From: Caprimulgus europaeus
Taxonomy: Eukaryota > Chordata > Aves > Caprimulgiformes > Caprimulgidae
NCBI GenBank assembly: GCA_907165065.1
Contig: OU015532.1
Coordinates: 31,376,339 to 31,440,338 of the forward strand
Length of the DNA stretch: 64,000 nucleotides
Direction of reading: 5' to 3'
The notes below the pieces were generated by a model, which was not told where the DNA came from, searched no databases, and saw nothing but the letters and a program-made list of their open reading frames with translations. The translations under genes and the position numbers were made by a program. How positions within the stretch are numbered: position 1 is the stretch's first letter; every line of letters begins with the position of its first letter. This document shows, in pieces, positions 21,641 to 36,200 of the stretch.

Positions 21641-24600
21641 TAAGGAAAATCTTAGCCACATGTAAGTATCCTCAGATTTACTACAGTCTAGCAGGGATTA
21701 GACTGTAAACATGGCACATGACACTCCCCAAATCCACTGACTTTTTATCAAGTCAATCATGAGAGAATTTTCTGTAAAATGAAGTCTGTCAAAGTGACAA
21801 GCAATTGAAAACAAGGTCCTACATGTGTATTCAAACTGGTATTCCATTAATAGACATCCTGCAGTTGTACATTTGCATGTATAAAACACCATTTTCCCAA
21901 AAGGCCCAATTTTCAAGTCCAGCAGCAAAATTTACACTTGCATTTTTACACCTGCAACTTATATTATGAATACATATCTGGATATTTGTTACTCTGATGA
22001 GTTCATTGTTTGGGAAAATTATGTAGTCGAGAGTTACAAGTACTAAATTTTAGTGTATTTTACTCATCTCAAGACTGAAAGTTTTTGTGATTCATTAGTT
22101 TCAGCTAGTTGTGCAATTTCACAGCTTGTGTACAAAAATGGAAAATATTAATTAGCAATTTTCTCATTGTTTAAGAAGAAGCATTACATACTACTTGAAA
22201 TCTGCTCCCACCTTTTTCTGTATTTACTCCAATATGCAGAGGAAAATTGCTGGTAGTGACAGAAAGCATTAAAAAGATTAAATATATATATCTAGCCTTG
22301 GGGAGTGTAAATTAACATGCTTTTAATTGATTGCAATATTCAGGGAAACATTCCTCAAAGAAAATTAATTTTAGAGCAGCATATTTTGAGATGCACATGT
22401 GCCAATTTAAAAATCTGTGATCTACTTAAAATAGGTTTTAAAGTCAACAAAGAACCATTTCTAATAGTATAAGGAACTAACACTGTCTTAAAAGCATGTT
22501 TTCTCTGGAATTGATTCACACAGTATATAGAAATGCCCACAACCTTTAAACCTTTTCTTATAGAATTCTGAGGAACAAATTTTAATCTCAGTTATGCTGG
22601 TGTGAATAGAATAATTCCTTTGAAGATACCAGAGTTACCCCTAATATATGCCAGTGTAATTGAAAACAGAATTTAGCATACAAAAACCTGGTGTGAAAGA
22701 AAAAGCCAGTTGGCTTCAAACTGGGAACACTAAGGAACTGCTTGCTAGGCAGGCTAATCAATGACACCTCAGCCACTGAGTGGAATTTTTAAATGTTCAT
22801 TAATATTACACTGCTTTTTCTTTCTCTATCCCTTTTGTATTTCAGAAGTTTCTTCTCTAATTGCCACAAGTGGACTGCTATCCAATTTTACATGCTTACA
22901 GTAACCTCACATACAGCACATAGAGCTGGGATGGGATGAATAAGCCAACTGTCACTTGGCAAAGCTGCTAACTTAGTTTTCTCTTATTAAATAAAAAATG
23001 AGAAAATAATTCCCTAGAATTTATTCATTAACACAGAGGTACAGCTGCCATCTTCTATTTCTGAAGGAGTAAGGGCTTAAAAATTGGTGAAGTGGTGTAG
23101 CTACTAGAGCATCAGGAACTTTCCTAAGTCTGGAATTAGATACTTATGCTCCTGCAATCTCTACTTTGCTTGCCATTTGCATTGCCGTGGAGTCTTATTT
23201 AATCTAATTTAAATGGAATCTCATTTTATCTAGCAGCACACTCTGAATGTTCACTCAAGTAATGTGAAATGATTCAAAATAGTTCAATGTGCCTAAATAT
23301 GCTAAATCTTGCTCAGTATGATTTCACTCCGTAACTACTGTGTTTTCTGTTCTCCAGATTGAAACAAATGGTGTTACACCATAGACGATACTGAGTTTAT
23401 CATGTCTGTATTGTAGAACAGCTGTATGAGGGATAAATAAACAAATATAAAGTTCTTCATGTGCATGATCACATACAACTCCATTTCCAATTTTCCTACA
23501 GAATAAACAAGTAACAGATACATGTTGATTTACAAAAATGAATAAAGAGCATAGAGCTGGATAAATAATGTATAACAAGTCATGCATTTGCAGACTTCTT
23601 TCCTTCCTATTTTTAAAAAATGTCCATAAATAAATGGGTTTTATCAATCTGCTAAAAAAAAAAAATGTTTGCTAAGAATTGGCAATGTGCCTGATATCAA
23701 GACACCAAAGACATCTTGTTCCTCATGAATGTTCAATCTTCCTAGCATAAAAAAACCAAGAAGCACTGAGAACTCAAAGGGAATATATAGCATTGGCTCA
23801 AGCAGTCAGGGAAAGGAAAGGAAAGGGAATGCCAGAGCAGGGCGAAGAGCTGCAATAAGGACCTTGGAAAGCTGAGCTTGTTATTCCTTGCAGCTAGTGG
23901 GCAGTGTACCCTGCGTGATAGGTGGTGGAGAATGACAGCTGCTATATATGAGGACTGCACACTTGAGATATTGGTTGTTTGGCCTGTTAAAGGTGTTGCA
24001 AAAGCCAATCCCAATTTCTAGCAGCATAAAAAAAAAAGTTTTATATCCTTGGGAGTCTGACACCTGAGCATTTGTTTACTTTTCCTTATCTTTAAAGCTC
24101 TTAGATTAAATTAGAGTAATTTTTAAAATTAGAGTAATTTTTTCATAATGATCTTATCAGTTTTGCACCTTTATTAAGTACAGTACTAAGCCCTGCACTA
24201 CTTCACAGTAAACAGATGTGATCTTCTTCTGCTGGGTTGCTACATGTAATTTCCAAACCAGAATCCATACTTGTAGCAGTAGTTTTTGAATGGCAGTGAA
24301 TATTATGTTCAGGTCCATTACAAAATGGTATAGCTACACACTTTCTGGATTCAAAACTAAATTATATTGAAATGGTTTGGGCCAGTGCAACATGAGTAAA
24401 AAACCATAAAAATACATTAATCTAATTCAAGGCCACACAGTTGGTTACTGATAGACCTGGTATTAGTATTCCTGCACTCTGATGAGAAGTCAGCTTAACT
24501 GCTAACTTTCTAACACAAGTAAAAACAAAGCAGAAAGCAAATTAAAAGGTTTGAGAACACAGCTGAAATGAAAAATCTAATCAGAAATTGTCAAACTGTT

Positions 24601-27600
24601 TGCAAGTAATTGTTCACTCATCATGATGTAGTCAATAGTCTTGTCAACTCTTCAATTTTATCCAGTTTTTTTATCCAGTGGGATCAAAGACAATTTAGTA
24701 AGACAAGTATGCAATAAAAAACATCTTGACCTTGCTCTTCAAAGCTGCATTTTATAAAAAGTAAAAAACATCTTTTCTGATTAACATATTCTTATAGTAA
24801 ATAATACATAAATTACGTTTTGAGTTACAAAAGAACAAACTCTGTGCTCATTTGAAATTCAGAAAACACACAGATTACGCTTTCAGGTGGCAAAAGCTCC
24901 AGGGTTCCCTGGCTGTCTTTTGTGTTACACAGTGTGGTAGAATGCTAAGGGCTGACAGATGCTTATCAAACATTCATGTAAACACTGCTATCAAAGCTGT
25001 GCTTTCTGGTACTGGCTCCACACAAGAGGGTCAGCATGAAGCATAATTAAAGGAAGGCCAAAGACAGAAATGTCATGCCACCAGCCTTCACTATGTTAGA
25101 GAACTTTCATAGCGTTCTCTCCAGTAAAGAATGATAGTGCTAGAAAGAAAAAGATACAGAAGCTAAGGATTAAGGATTAAGGGTGGAATTTCTGAAACTG
25201 CTCACACATTTTAGACCACACATGTTCAAAACAAAATTTCTCCCAAACTACTTACATACTTTTTTCAAAACATCACCAAACATGTTTAGATTAAAAAAAA
25301 AAACCTTTGCACCAATGCCTGCCTTTAAACATTTGGATCATGCTTAATGTTATTACACTATTTTTTATTGACCGTCATTCCTATTTATTATTTTAATCTG
25401 CATTCCAAAAGATAGGGGGTGAAGCATAATGCAGGGAATAATTCTTAAGGTGCTGAAGTCACATTCAAAGTTCATTGAGATACTCATTGTTAAAACCACA
25501 GAAGGACCTGTACACTGCAGAGGTAAGCACTGTAAGCACAAACTGCAGTGCCACTCTAGGCATAAAATCTCCTGATAATTAGCGTCAAGGAAAAGCAACT
25601 AACCTCTATTCTCAAATGCAAACAAGCTGAACAGCCTGCTGATAAGATGTGCATTTGAAATTTTCTAGGAGAAGCATTTGTCTTGAAACACACTATTTCC
25701 AGGATTTTAGATGTCTTTCTGTGTTGAAAGTTTATCAATTTCAGACTTTTCATATGGAACAGAAAGAGATATGACCGAAAAGTGGTCCAGTGCACAGGAA
25801 TGTCATTCAGAATGTTCTTATGACCCTAGGAGTATTGACATCTATTACTTTACAAGTAAATATTTCAGTCTTCAGGTTTTAGCATATCTTTGTTATTAAA
25901 ATAATTCTAAATTTAAATGACATCATTATTACTAATTGGACTATCTAGTAAGTGAATGTGAAAATAATGCTAGTGTGCATTAAATGGAAAATGTACTTTT
26001 GAAATAGCCACCTGAACTCTTTTCCTGACCTCTGGAACTTTGGATAAAATTGTTTATATTAGTTTCTGAGAATGTGTGTAAGTAGAGCTCAGCATTAGGG
26101 TTTGGGTGGAAATGGAACACAGAAAAAAAAACCAATGGCTGTATATTGATTTAATCCTTTTCCTTTATTCCTTCTCTATAAAAAGTACAATATTCTAATA
26201 TATTACCTTTTTATACAATAGTTCTGTTTGTTTTGATATTATGAGTCTTGCGTGATTGTATTCTACATCTAAAATTTTATAAAGGTACATTCTACGCCAC
26301 TTATGTTACTCAAACTGATCAGTGACTTCTGTAGCTAAGGTTCTATCAACACTTAAGGAAATGCAAAACAATTTGTAATTTTATACTTATTATTCAAAAA
26401 GAGGAAAGGAAGCATACTCCAGTATGATTAGAAGCAAATAAATTGAAGATTAATATCACCTACAAACTACACACATATGAATGTATTATCCATTTTCATG
26501 CAACATCAACATGAAAAATTGTTGCTGTGGCAGCAGATATGTAGTGAAAAAGCCATGAAGAACAAATCACAAGATGAGCCACCTGCTTCAAAAGTATTGA
26601 GTCCGGCTAAAGAAAAAAATACACTCTCACCACCTGGGTTCTTAGTCTGTCTTTTGTTTTCCTATATTTCTCATTCAGTTTTCTTTTTTCTTTTTTCTTT
26701 TTTTTTTTTAAATATGGTAGTAGAAAATTTGGGGAGTTATGTTTTGAGTGAAGAACTCTCTTCATAAATGAATTGCCTATATATGTATACAGTAGTTATA
26801 GTGCTAGTACCAACACATGAAAAGGACTTCAAAGATGAACAAGCTTGCAGTTAGTCTTTTCACTTCGACTACATAAGAGTATTGAAAACAACTTCTTTTC
26901 TCCTAAATGGTAGAAATATTGCAAGTCACAGGAGAGTGGCTCTCAGCAGTGGCTATGGGGAATACAACTATAGCTGTGTATTTTTTCAAGTACTACTGTG
27001 CATCACATCAGACACATCCACTTTCATGCTGTTGCCTGGCTGTCTGCCATCCACTGCTACCTCTTCTATAGTAACACAAATCCAACTTTACAAGCACCCA
27101 TAATAGTCTCCTTAATCCTTCTCAGTCTGGAAGACTAAAACCAAAAGGAGAAAATAAATAACCAACCATGCAAATAATGCTTTAGAGGATGTCCAAATAT
27201 TATATGTCAACTAACTCTAAACCAAGTGAGCCCAGTTACTGCATCCATGGTACTTTTAGGGAGGGGAAGGACTTCAGTGCTGAACTCGTAGCTGGGCTCA
27301 CATCTGAATAAAAATATCTTTTTAATTTTCCATTTATACAGCACAACATAGTGCAATTAACATACAAATGTATTGACTACATTAACTTAGTGGTATTCAG
27401 TCAAAATCACTTTATATAGTGTAAATAAAACATCTAGAGTCAGAAAAGGTCAACCTTCAAATTGAAACTTCTTTAAAATTACATTCTTACATTAATAGGG
27501 ACATATGTCTAAATGGAAGGATAAGTATTTACTTGGTGAAATTTGCATGACTTTTTTTTTTTTTTTAAGAGAAGCATCCAAAACAACACATTAAAACAAC

Positions 27601-27992
27601 AGTAACTGCATGTAAAATAAAAGTTGTGAAACAGAAAATATGAAGTGGGAATGCATTGTTTAATTTACTAGCTTGCCCTTTCCCTTTCCACAAGTTTTAT
27701 AATTTCAGAAGGTAGGATAAGTGCATGAAGGTTATAACACTGCTGAAATGCTAAAAAAAATACTTTTTCAACACTGAGTAAATTCAGTCAGACACAAAGG
27801 AGATCATTATAACCTCAATAACTGTCAGCAGTTCTCACCTGTAGAAGCTACATTCATGGGATGGCTATGCATAATTTATACAGATGTTACCACATTGTTC
27901 TAACAGTCAAACAAAAAAATCACTACTTAGTAATCTGTCAACACAGAAAAGAAGCCAAAAATAGAGTTGCAGAAATCAGAAACAATAAGAAT

Positions 27993-28042
27993 ACCTTCTC
28001 ATTCTCTTCATTCTCCTCCTCCTCTTCCTCTTTCTTTTCTTC
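27993..28042 (+). repeat. Pyrimidine-rich (CTC/CTT) tract
   Basis: The plus strand is almost entirely C and T over about 50 bases, built from degenerate TTC, TCC and TCT units with two A interruptions. Translated, it gives only a serine/phenylalanine tail on a chance frame (27861-28049). Confidence 0.85.
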
Positions 28043-31000
28043 ATACTAGTGATTTAATAATTTCAAAATAATCTTATCAAGTAAAATTAATTCTTCTGTA
28101 ATTATGGTTATTTAAAAGAGATTCTTCTATATTGGAAAGGATTTGTTATCTGCTGAAAATTATAGACACATATTTATTGGAAATTGCTAAGTTATTATAG
28201 GTACATGTGCAAATATTCATTTGTGAGGTAAAGTGAAGGCCAAATTAAATAATATAAAAATACATAAAATATTCAAGTGAGCATCTTGATGTTACTTGGA
28301 TTAGCGTAAAGTTATAGAGATGCACACAGTGGACAATGCCTCTTCTACAGAAATTTCACATTGGAAACTTTCTAAGTTCTCCAGAACATATTCTGGAGGG
28401 TTATTGAAATTTACAGCTTGAACATGAGTCAAGAGAACTGTGTCAGTGTGAAGAAGGCAGTGATTCTATTGTAATATAAACAGGATTGTAATCTACAAGC
28501 CACGTAAAGTAAACTTTCTACTCCATTCAATATTCAGATATTTCTTTGTCTTATCATAGGACACCAGAACTGAAAAAAAATACACATAAAACTATTAAAA
28601 GAGTTCTGAGATGAAAGATGAGATAAGTTATGAAGAAAGATGAAAGAACAAGAGTTTAGTTTAAAGAAGAAAAGGGTAAGAAGGTATATGATGAGGCACG
28701 TTCTTAACGTTTAGAAGCTGAAAGAGTCAATGGATTACTCCTGCTCAGAAAAGGTCTTATGGTAGGTCATCACTTTATCCAAATACTTTAAAGCAGAACA
28801 TGTTATGAAGGTTCAAATAATTGGCAAGCACAGGTGGATTTAGATTCTCAAAAAAGTTCCTTCATTGTTTTCTCAGTTGCTTTCTCTCATTAGATGAAAC
28901 AAGCAGTTCAACCAAAGTCAGCATTTGAACATACCAACAGGTGGTACTGTTTGGGCTGAAAAACAGGGAGAAAATGACTGTAAATAATATGCAATTCTAA
29001 GTGTCTAAAAACAATGCATGAATTATTGCATATTTCAGTAGTGAATTTATTCCTAGTTCAGATTCTTTTCAGAAAAGGAGATAAGCAGTAGAATAGTGTT
29101 CCTAATTGAAAAAGCATAAATGGTCCCTCCTTTCTGACTAGGTCTTATGCCAAGCTCAAAGAAGCTGAATTCTCACTTCAGTCCCATTATTTGTGATGTG
29201 TGCATCGCCCAGCTCTGCTTAAGGTATTAATAAGGGAGAGTTGTTAAAAAGTCAATTGATTTTCCTTGATTTTATCCTGGTCGTCCTATCTGCTGATCTT
29301 TCAAGGAAGAGTTTTCAAATACAGATAATTTTAATAAACACTTCTGTTTAATCAGATTTGGTCTGAAGCTACCTGTTCAGTTGCCATAGTTGACTATAGT
29401 GTAGTTAGACAACAGGAAATCTAGTTGTCCCTTCTATAAGCTTATGAGGACCTGATTTGGTAACTTAGACGAAACGACTAATTACTCAAGAACCTGGTTT
29501 GCCCTCCCATCAGGTTCTCAGCATAATGTTACAATATGACAAATCTTTTGATTATACTGTGTAGCACATTCTGTTATTTATGCATGCTCTTTTTCATATT
29601 GAAAACAAAAAAGCTAGTACATTTAGCAGTGTCCGTTAATGTTTCATCAGCTACTGATGAGATTTATGCAGAACAGTTGCAAAGCATTTTGATGTCATTG
29701 AATGCAAATCGTTTACAGACAAGTTTGAATGTGAACAAAATATAGGTGACAGGATACAAGAACACATATTGCTATGTGAGTGTTCACCAATGATTATACA
29801 TGAAAGTGGACCGTTGATAATGGCTTATGCAAAATGGCCTAGCCTCTCATGAACTGAGAAAGTATATATGCTGACATTAGTAGAACTGCTGCACTGCTTT
29901 GCTTCTCTCCATACAGATCATTCCAAAAACATTTTTCTCATCTCTTTTTTCTTGTAGGATAGCATCTCATTACCCATATACATTGTATTGATTAGCAAGT
30001 GCAGCTGTTTTCTGTGTGCTTCACATTTAACCTCCAAGGAGGCTACTGTTTTAATAGAATTCAGTTTGAGAGGAAAATACTCATTTTTCAAGCAGAACAA
30101 TTTTAACAATGATGTTAAAAAAGCAGCATCTCTTCATTAAAAAGCTTAAATTAGAAGAATGACTATGTGAAGTCAATTCTCTGTTGTGGTGCTGGAAACA
30201 GCCCCAGGTGATCATTCTCTTTTTTAATAACAGTGTGCATTTATCCCACTGAGATAGATAAATGATTTCCACCCAGCTGAAGACACTGAGAATTTTAGTC
30301 AAGACCCTTGAAAGAGAGGTGCTCTTGGTCCTCTTTGTTCTGTGTATATAGGAAAAGCCTGATCAAAAACACAGGGAACGAGTGTAAGACTTTCCTACTG
30401 ATAATTATTTATCCCATGTCACTTGTCTTAAAAGATGAATTTTATTATCATCTCTTCAGTCACAAGTTTTCTTCTCTGTAGATCACTGCAGTGTGCTGCA
30501 TAGCTGATACTTGTTTTGCAGTTAATGGCAAAAAGTTTACCAAATTTGTTAAGGACAATTTTGCTACTGCTGACATAGCACATATTCGTGATTACTTAGT
30601 ATGTTACTTGGATGTTTAGACTTCTCTTATAACTTTCAAGCTCCATTTGTTTTGCATTACTGTGTCATCCATCCTTGGCACTATACTCTCCTTCAAGAAG
30701 GCTAACTCTCAATGTTGTTCTGAAATTTTGACATGAATTTTGGTATGCCAAGGAAATTGAAAAATTGAGGAGTAATGGGTGAGTGGAAGCAGACCAATAT
30801 TTTTACCTTGTCACACGACAGACTGGAATAGTCCAAAAAGTTTTGGTGTACACAGTGATTGAAGAATATGAAAAATAAATAAATGAGCAAAGGAGCACAA
30901 AAGCTTCTCAGAAAAAGGGTGGAGATATATCTTATGTCTGTGACATAAAAAACAATCTGCTTTTTTATCAAGAATATTGCAAAGTGAGTTAATTATAATA

Positions 31001-31480
31001 TGTAACCAGTCACATGAGTGACTGCTTAGTTAACAGCTATTAAATGTTGCAGAGAAATGCAAAACAAGAAAAAGTTATGGAAACTGAAACCAGAGAATTT
31101 AAAAGTGTATTAGGCACACCCGTATTTTTTTAAAAAATGGAAGAATGACTAACCACTGGAGCAAGACCAAGAGAGATGTCAGCTTCTTCCTCTCTTGCTA
31201 AGTTCCTGGTTAAACCTGGTTGCCTTCCTAGAGATACAGTTTATTAAAAAATGATGATGATTTAGTCAAAATTTTATCACTGAGTTCAATGTAGACATAA
31301 AGGAATAAAATGTGATGTAGTGAGACAGATTTGATGGTGTTTTCTGTCTTTAAAGTCTATTAAAGTGTGAATAACTAGAGCTACTTTGGAATGCATGGCA
31401 TAATTATTTTAAGTACTACTGTACACTTTATTTTAGCCATCCTGTAAATTTCATTAGATATTCCTATTAATTTTTCAGTA

Positions 31481-31723
31481 ATGACTGTCAGACAGCTTCC
31501 AAGTGAATATCCTATTGAGAAGAGAAAGACTGTTTTCCATTGTAGGTATTACCACAAAGTTGAAGAAAAACCTCTTCTGATGGGTTACTTCAAAACTATG
31601 TGTTTGGAGATTTTGATGATAAGAAAAACTTGTTTATCTAAACAAGATATTAAGGACATAATATACACTGAGAATGACCAATGGTATAGTTTTCCTGCCA
31701 AGAAATACCAGGCATTTGAATAA
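31481..31723 (+). CDS. Weak candidate small open frame, 80 codons, unknown
   Basis: An ATG frame of 80 codons starts two bases after ATTAATTTTTCAG, which resembles a splice acceptor. The frame stays open upstream of the ATG for about a further 13 codons. The product is basic and mixed in composition, including KTVFHCRYYHKVEEKPLL and SKQDIKDIIYTENDQWYSF, without low-complexity runs. It has no downstream donor, no recognised domain and no partner exon. Many frames of this size occur in the window by chance, so the prior for a real gene is low. Confidence 0.1.
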   Translation: MTVRQLPSEYPIEKRKTVFHCRYYHKVEEKPLLMGYFKTMCLEILMIRKTCLSKQDIKDIIYTENDQWYSFPAKKYQAFE

Positions 31724-32665
31724 TCAGTCAGTATTCTTTGGCCTGACATGTAAAGCTCTGGAATGACCTACTGGGAGGTAACTTGCATGACAGCCAGGAA
31801 TCTGTCACCAGGTTACCAGGGTGGCTTTGTGTAATCATTCATAACACCGTGTGTTTAATTTCAGCCTATTCCTTGCTGTTGTTGTTGGTTGTTTTTTTTT
31901 TTTTCTCCTTATCTTATCCTCCAATAAGGGAGAGTTGCAGAGCTTTAAATCTAAATCCTAGAAATAGAAAAATGAAATGAAATGTTGCAGGAAATAAGCT
32001 CACAACAGTTATTATTTTAATTACTGTTTTGTATCAGCTTAGTGTTGCTTTTTAAGTTTGATGGTTTCTAAGAATAAAATTTAAACCTCCATTAAAGAGC
32101 TCTGTTACTGACATCCTCTACTGTATGTAGTACAGAGATACTACAACTGCTCTTTTTCCCGTGTAACACACAGCAAACACATTTACATCATAATTTCCTT
32201 TATTTATTTGAAAGAGTGTGACCATTTCAACCCAATTGTCTGCAATCATTTTCCCTGTCCTGGTGTGGAGCATAGCAGTGTAAAACTGGACATCAAAGTA
32301 TAATCATCAGCATCTGTCTCTGTCAGTGAATTATTGGATCTAGTTAATTACCTGGCATCAATATATTTGAAGTAAATCAATTGGTTCTATCCTATCAAGT
32401 GTGTTTGGAGGCATTATCACACAAAACCAGGTTCCCAGGCTTTACACATCAGATGGGATGGAGAGCTTAGTTTTCTGTGTGTGTACGCAGCAAGGGAATT
32501 TTCACCCATTATGAAATCTGCAGTGTATTTGAATATGTGCCATCATAACTGCCTGTATCTAAACTACCACACTGAAATATTCCTCTCATAGCAATTTAGA
32601 TGAGACATTGTTCTTTCAGTTTTAGAGTATTAGCTTGTCGTTTTACATGGATGATATAATGCACT

Positions 32666-33256
32666 TGTGGTGGATTGACCTTGCCTGAATGCCAGGTGCC
32701 CACCAACTCACTCTGTCACCCCCCTCCTCAGCAGGATGGGGAGGGAAGAAAATAAGATGGAACAAAACCACCAAACTCATGGGTCACAAAAAAAGGCAGT
32801 TTAACAGAAACAAAGCAAAGCTGACACACAGAAGCAAACGAACAAAATAGTTATTTTCTACTTCCCACTAGCAGGTGATGTTTGGCCACTTCTCGGGAAG
32901 CAGGGCTTCATATGCATTGAGGTTTCCTGGAGGCTGAACGTAAATAATGAATGCCCTCCCTTCCTCCTCTGTTCCTCTTGCTTTTATTTCTGAGCAGATG
33001 TCATATGGTATGGAATATCCTTTTGGTCAGTTTGGGTCAGCTGTCTTGGCAGTGTCCCCTCCCGAGACCTTCCCCACCCCCAGCCTCCTGGGGAGGGGAA
33101 ATGATGGAGAGCCAGCCTTGATGCTGTGTGAGCACTGCTCAGCAGTAACCAAACCATGGGTGTGTTATGAACACCTTTCTAGCTACTGATACAAAACACA
33201 ACGCTCTGAGGGCTGCTATGGGGAAAATTAACTCTATCTCAGCCAGACCAAATACA
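32666..33256 (-). mobile_element. Solo LTR of an endogenous retrovirus, minus strand, with 5-bp target duplication
   Basis: The element is bounded by TGTGGTGGATTGACC on the left and ..CAGACCAAATACA on the right (TG..CA ends) and flanked by a perfect direct repeat GCACT (32661-32665 and 33257-33261). Its right part is collinear with the other two LTRs (GAACACC.., TGCTGAGCAGTGCT, TTTTGGTCAGTTTGGGTCAG). Its left part has a different tip (TTGACCTTGCCTGAATGCCA), so it is another subfamily. The TATA region (near 32981-32990, minus) and the polyadenylation region (near 32799-32804) are mutated. A 5-bp duplication is usual for ERVL-like elements, but classification needs an alignment. There is no internal sequence, so this is a solo LTR. 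Confidence 0.88.
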
Positions 33257-36200
33257 GCACTACATTAGCATATCTCTGCAGCATCCTCCATATAATCTGG
33301 TACATTTTAATGTAATGTATATGAAACGGGTTTATATTTTATTTCTGCTCTCTGCGTGTTGTGCTATTTAAGTCTGGCTATACTCTTCAATGGCATCTGT
33401 GAAGGATCTTAGTATCTCTATCTTGACCTATATTGTGGAGATTCTTTTATGCTGCAGGACTATAATCCTTTCAAGGAGACTATCCAGTAATTTGTGACTG
33501 GGTACCATCATGCACTTTTTTAAAAGACTTGCAAGAGAGAAATTTATTATGTGATTATGGGGAATGTAACAATTAGGCTGACTATTCCTGAAAGAGAGTG
33601 CCCTTGCCTTTCAACTAAGGAGAAAGCTTTGCAACTTCAAACCTGCGACAAGACTGTACACTTCACATTCTCTCCTGTCTGAATCATGAACTATAGAACT
33701 TCCCTTTCAGTGTTTAGTTTGTTTTTTTTTTTCTTTTTTTTCCCCCACTTTATTTCTTTGAATGGCACCCAGGAGATGGAAAGTATCTACTCTTGAGTTG
33801 GGACTGGTATATTTTCTCTAAGAAGATACTATAATGCAGGAAGGTGAAACAGCTGATGTGATAAGTCTTTTCCACCTCTACCTACTGTGATCATTCTGAG
33901 ATACAATAACTATTTCAGCTGTATCTTTCAATTTTCTCAGCTCTGTAGAAATGTTAAAATGTTCAGAAATGTATTTCACTTTAGATGAAAAATATGTAAT
34001 TTGGGTATTGTGCTCATCCAGGAAGTGACAGTTTTGTAGAGAAACCAGAGAACTAGCTATCAGATTAGGGCCCAGGGCATGCCCTGGCTCATAAGACAAG
34101 ATGGGGAAGGCAGGAATAGGTCCCTGATTGCTGGGGGTCACCTCTGGTCTGATTGCCGCTAGTGGTCTAGCTGCCCAGCAAGACTAATTGATATCACAGC
34201 CTGAGAACAAAGTCTGTTAAAAAACAGGGTATTTATGTTCACCTGGCAGGATACCTGCACTAATGCTCATTCTATCATTGTTTTTAGGAAGCTATCTCAG
34301 AAACCTGTACATAGTTCTACACTCTACCACATACACATATCCTGAGAGCAGAAAGGTATATTTAATGGCACAGATACATAGCTTTAAGTATACATATTTG
34401 GGACAGGACCTAAATTGTAATATGCTTTGGTGGGTGCTTTGATTGAATATCATTCCACTGATAAATGCCCATTATGCAAAACCAACTGTTTTACAAATTA
34501 TTTTCAGTATATTTCCAGTGAAAAGACATTTTACTGTCCATTTCTACTCTCCATTTTGATATCTCTGAAAGGACAAATTCCATTAGTTAACTTGTCCAGG
34601 CTCACATAGAAAATCAATGAAAATATTTGAAAATTTATTTCTTTATCTGTACTGTAGATGCAAGATAGTATATTTACATTTTCATTCTTTCTTCCAACTG
34701 AAATAATTTTCTAATAGCTGTTGTGTTAAAAGTTGAAATCACTGACCGTGTGGTGAAAGTTGTACAATTTTATGTTGTTGGGCCCATGTTTTGACCCAAA
34801 TGTTTTTCACCGAAATATGTGTATAAATATTATTAACTTTACTTTATCTGATTAAAAATATACATCTTTTAGCTTTGTACTCCCATATGTGAAAATAAAT
34901 ATATAAATTATGAGAAGCTATTATCACAAGAACCTCTAGTGTGAATAAGGAAATACAACATATGCTCAAAGTAAGGTACAAATTCATATGTTGAAGTAAA
35001 TATGTTAAATTACCATTTTTTTCAACATATAGATCAATATGATGAAAAGATACTTCTTTCCAAGCATATATTATAAACTTTTGAGAAGCAGAGAGGAAGG
35101 GAAGAAAAATGCATTTCCTCACAATATTGCATTTGGGTCCTGAACCTGTCTTCCTCATTCCTCATCTCCACTAATTCTAATTTCAAATTGACAATTCTAG
35201 TCAAGGAGATACTGCCTTTTTCTTTTTTTCTTTGAAGAAAAAAATCATTCACTATAGATCAAAGCTTTCTAAAGTGAGATAATCAAAATCCATGGATGCA
35301 ACAGCTGTGTAACTGAAAAATCAATTTGAAGCTACAATGTTGTTTAGTGTTTGTTAGAATGTTTGTTTACCCTTCACTGGTGACAGTTATCTAAGTAAGA
35401 AGTCTTCATGAAGACATTTGTTTGAAACAGTTATTCTCACAGGTGTAATTGAGGATATATTCATTTAAGTTTATTAATTTGCCTATACATTTGTAATATA
35501 CTTGTTTTGCTAAAATATATAATTAATTTACTTTATAAAAAACATAAAGATATGAATTTTGGTTTTCAAAAGAAAGTTCATAGTCAAAGTAGGATCAGTA
35601 AGACACTTCAGACATTGATTTTATTGAAATATCACATATTGCTTTGAAATTTTATCATGCATCACTTTAAAGTGGATTGAGCCAGATCCTCAATCTGCAT
35701 AAACCAGGGATAGCATTCATTTGCCTCTTTTGAAAATTTGAAAACTTCTTGTGGAAGAACTAGGATGTATTAAGGACAATCCCTATTTAAGCTGATTAAA
35801 TGTTCTTAAAAATTTATATCTGAATTTACATTTGCAAGTTAAATCTAAAGTGTGGTTATCCTTCGTATTCTGATGCTGTTGGTTAGAATTGAAAGTGACA
35901 TAACTGAACATTGAACATAAATTTTAAATTTTAGCTAAAACAAAAAAAACTATTCTTCAGAAATGAAAAAAAATCTTCTTTATGAGACAAATCATATAAT
36001 TTATATTAAGAAACTCGTTTTCATACTTTAAGCAAAGACTTGGAATTGGGGAGCTGGAGAAATAGAAGAGAGGATCAACATGAGATCAGAGAGCTGTTTT
36101 GTTATCTGTGTGAAAGACATCTACCTTTGTCTGACTTACAAACTTCTGAAAAAATGTTTGCACATGCTAAATATGGGATTGTGTGTGTCTGCCAATGTAT

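Larger units (their letters stand above)
21641..32665. other. Long AT-rich non-coding stretch
   Basis: About 11 kb without a recognised gene or mobile element. Local low-complexity features are a poly-T run at 27552-27566, a pyrimidine-rich tract at 27993-28042 and smaller T-rich runs near 26690-26710. Open frames are scattered and short (for example 23324-23647 minus, 107 codons; 26477-26767 plus, 96 codons), with no family resemblance. One frame at 31481-31723 is listed separately as weakly interesting. Confidence 0.55.
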
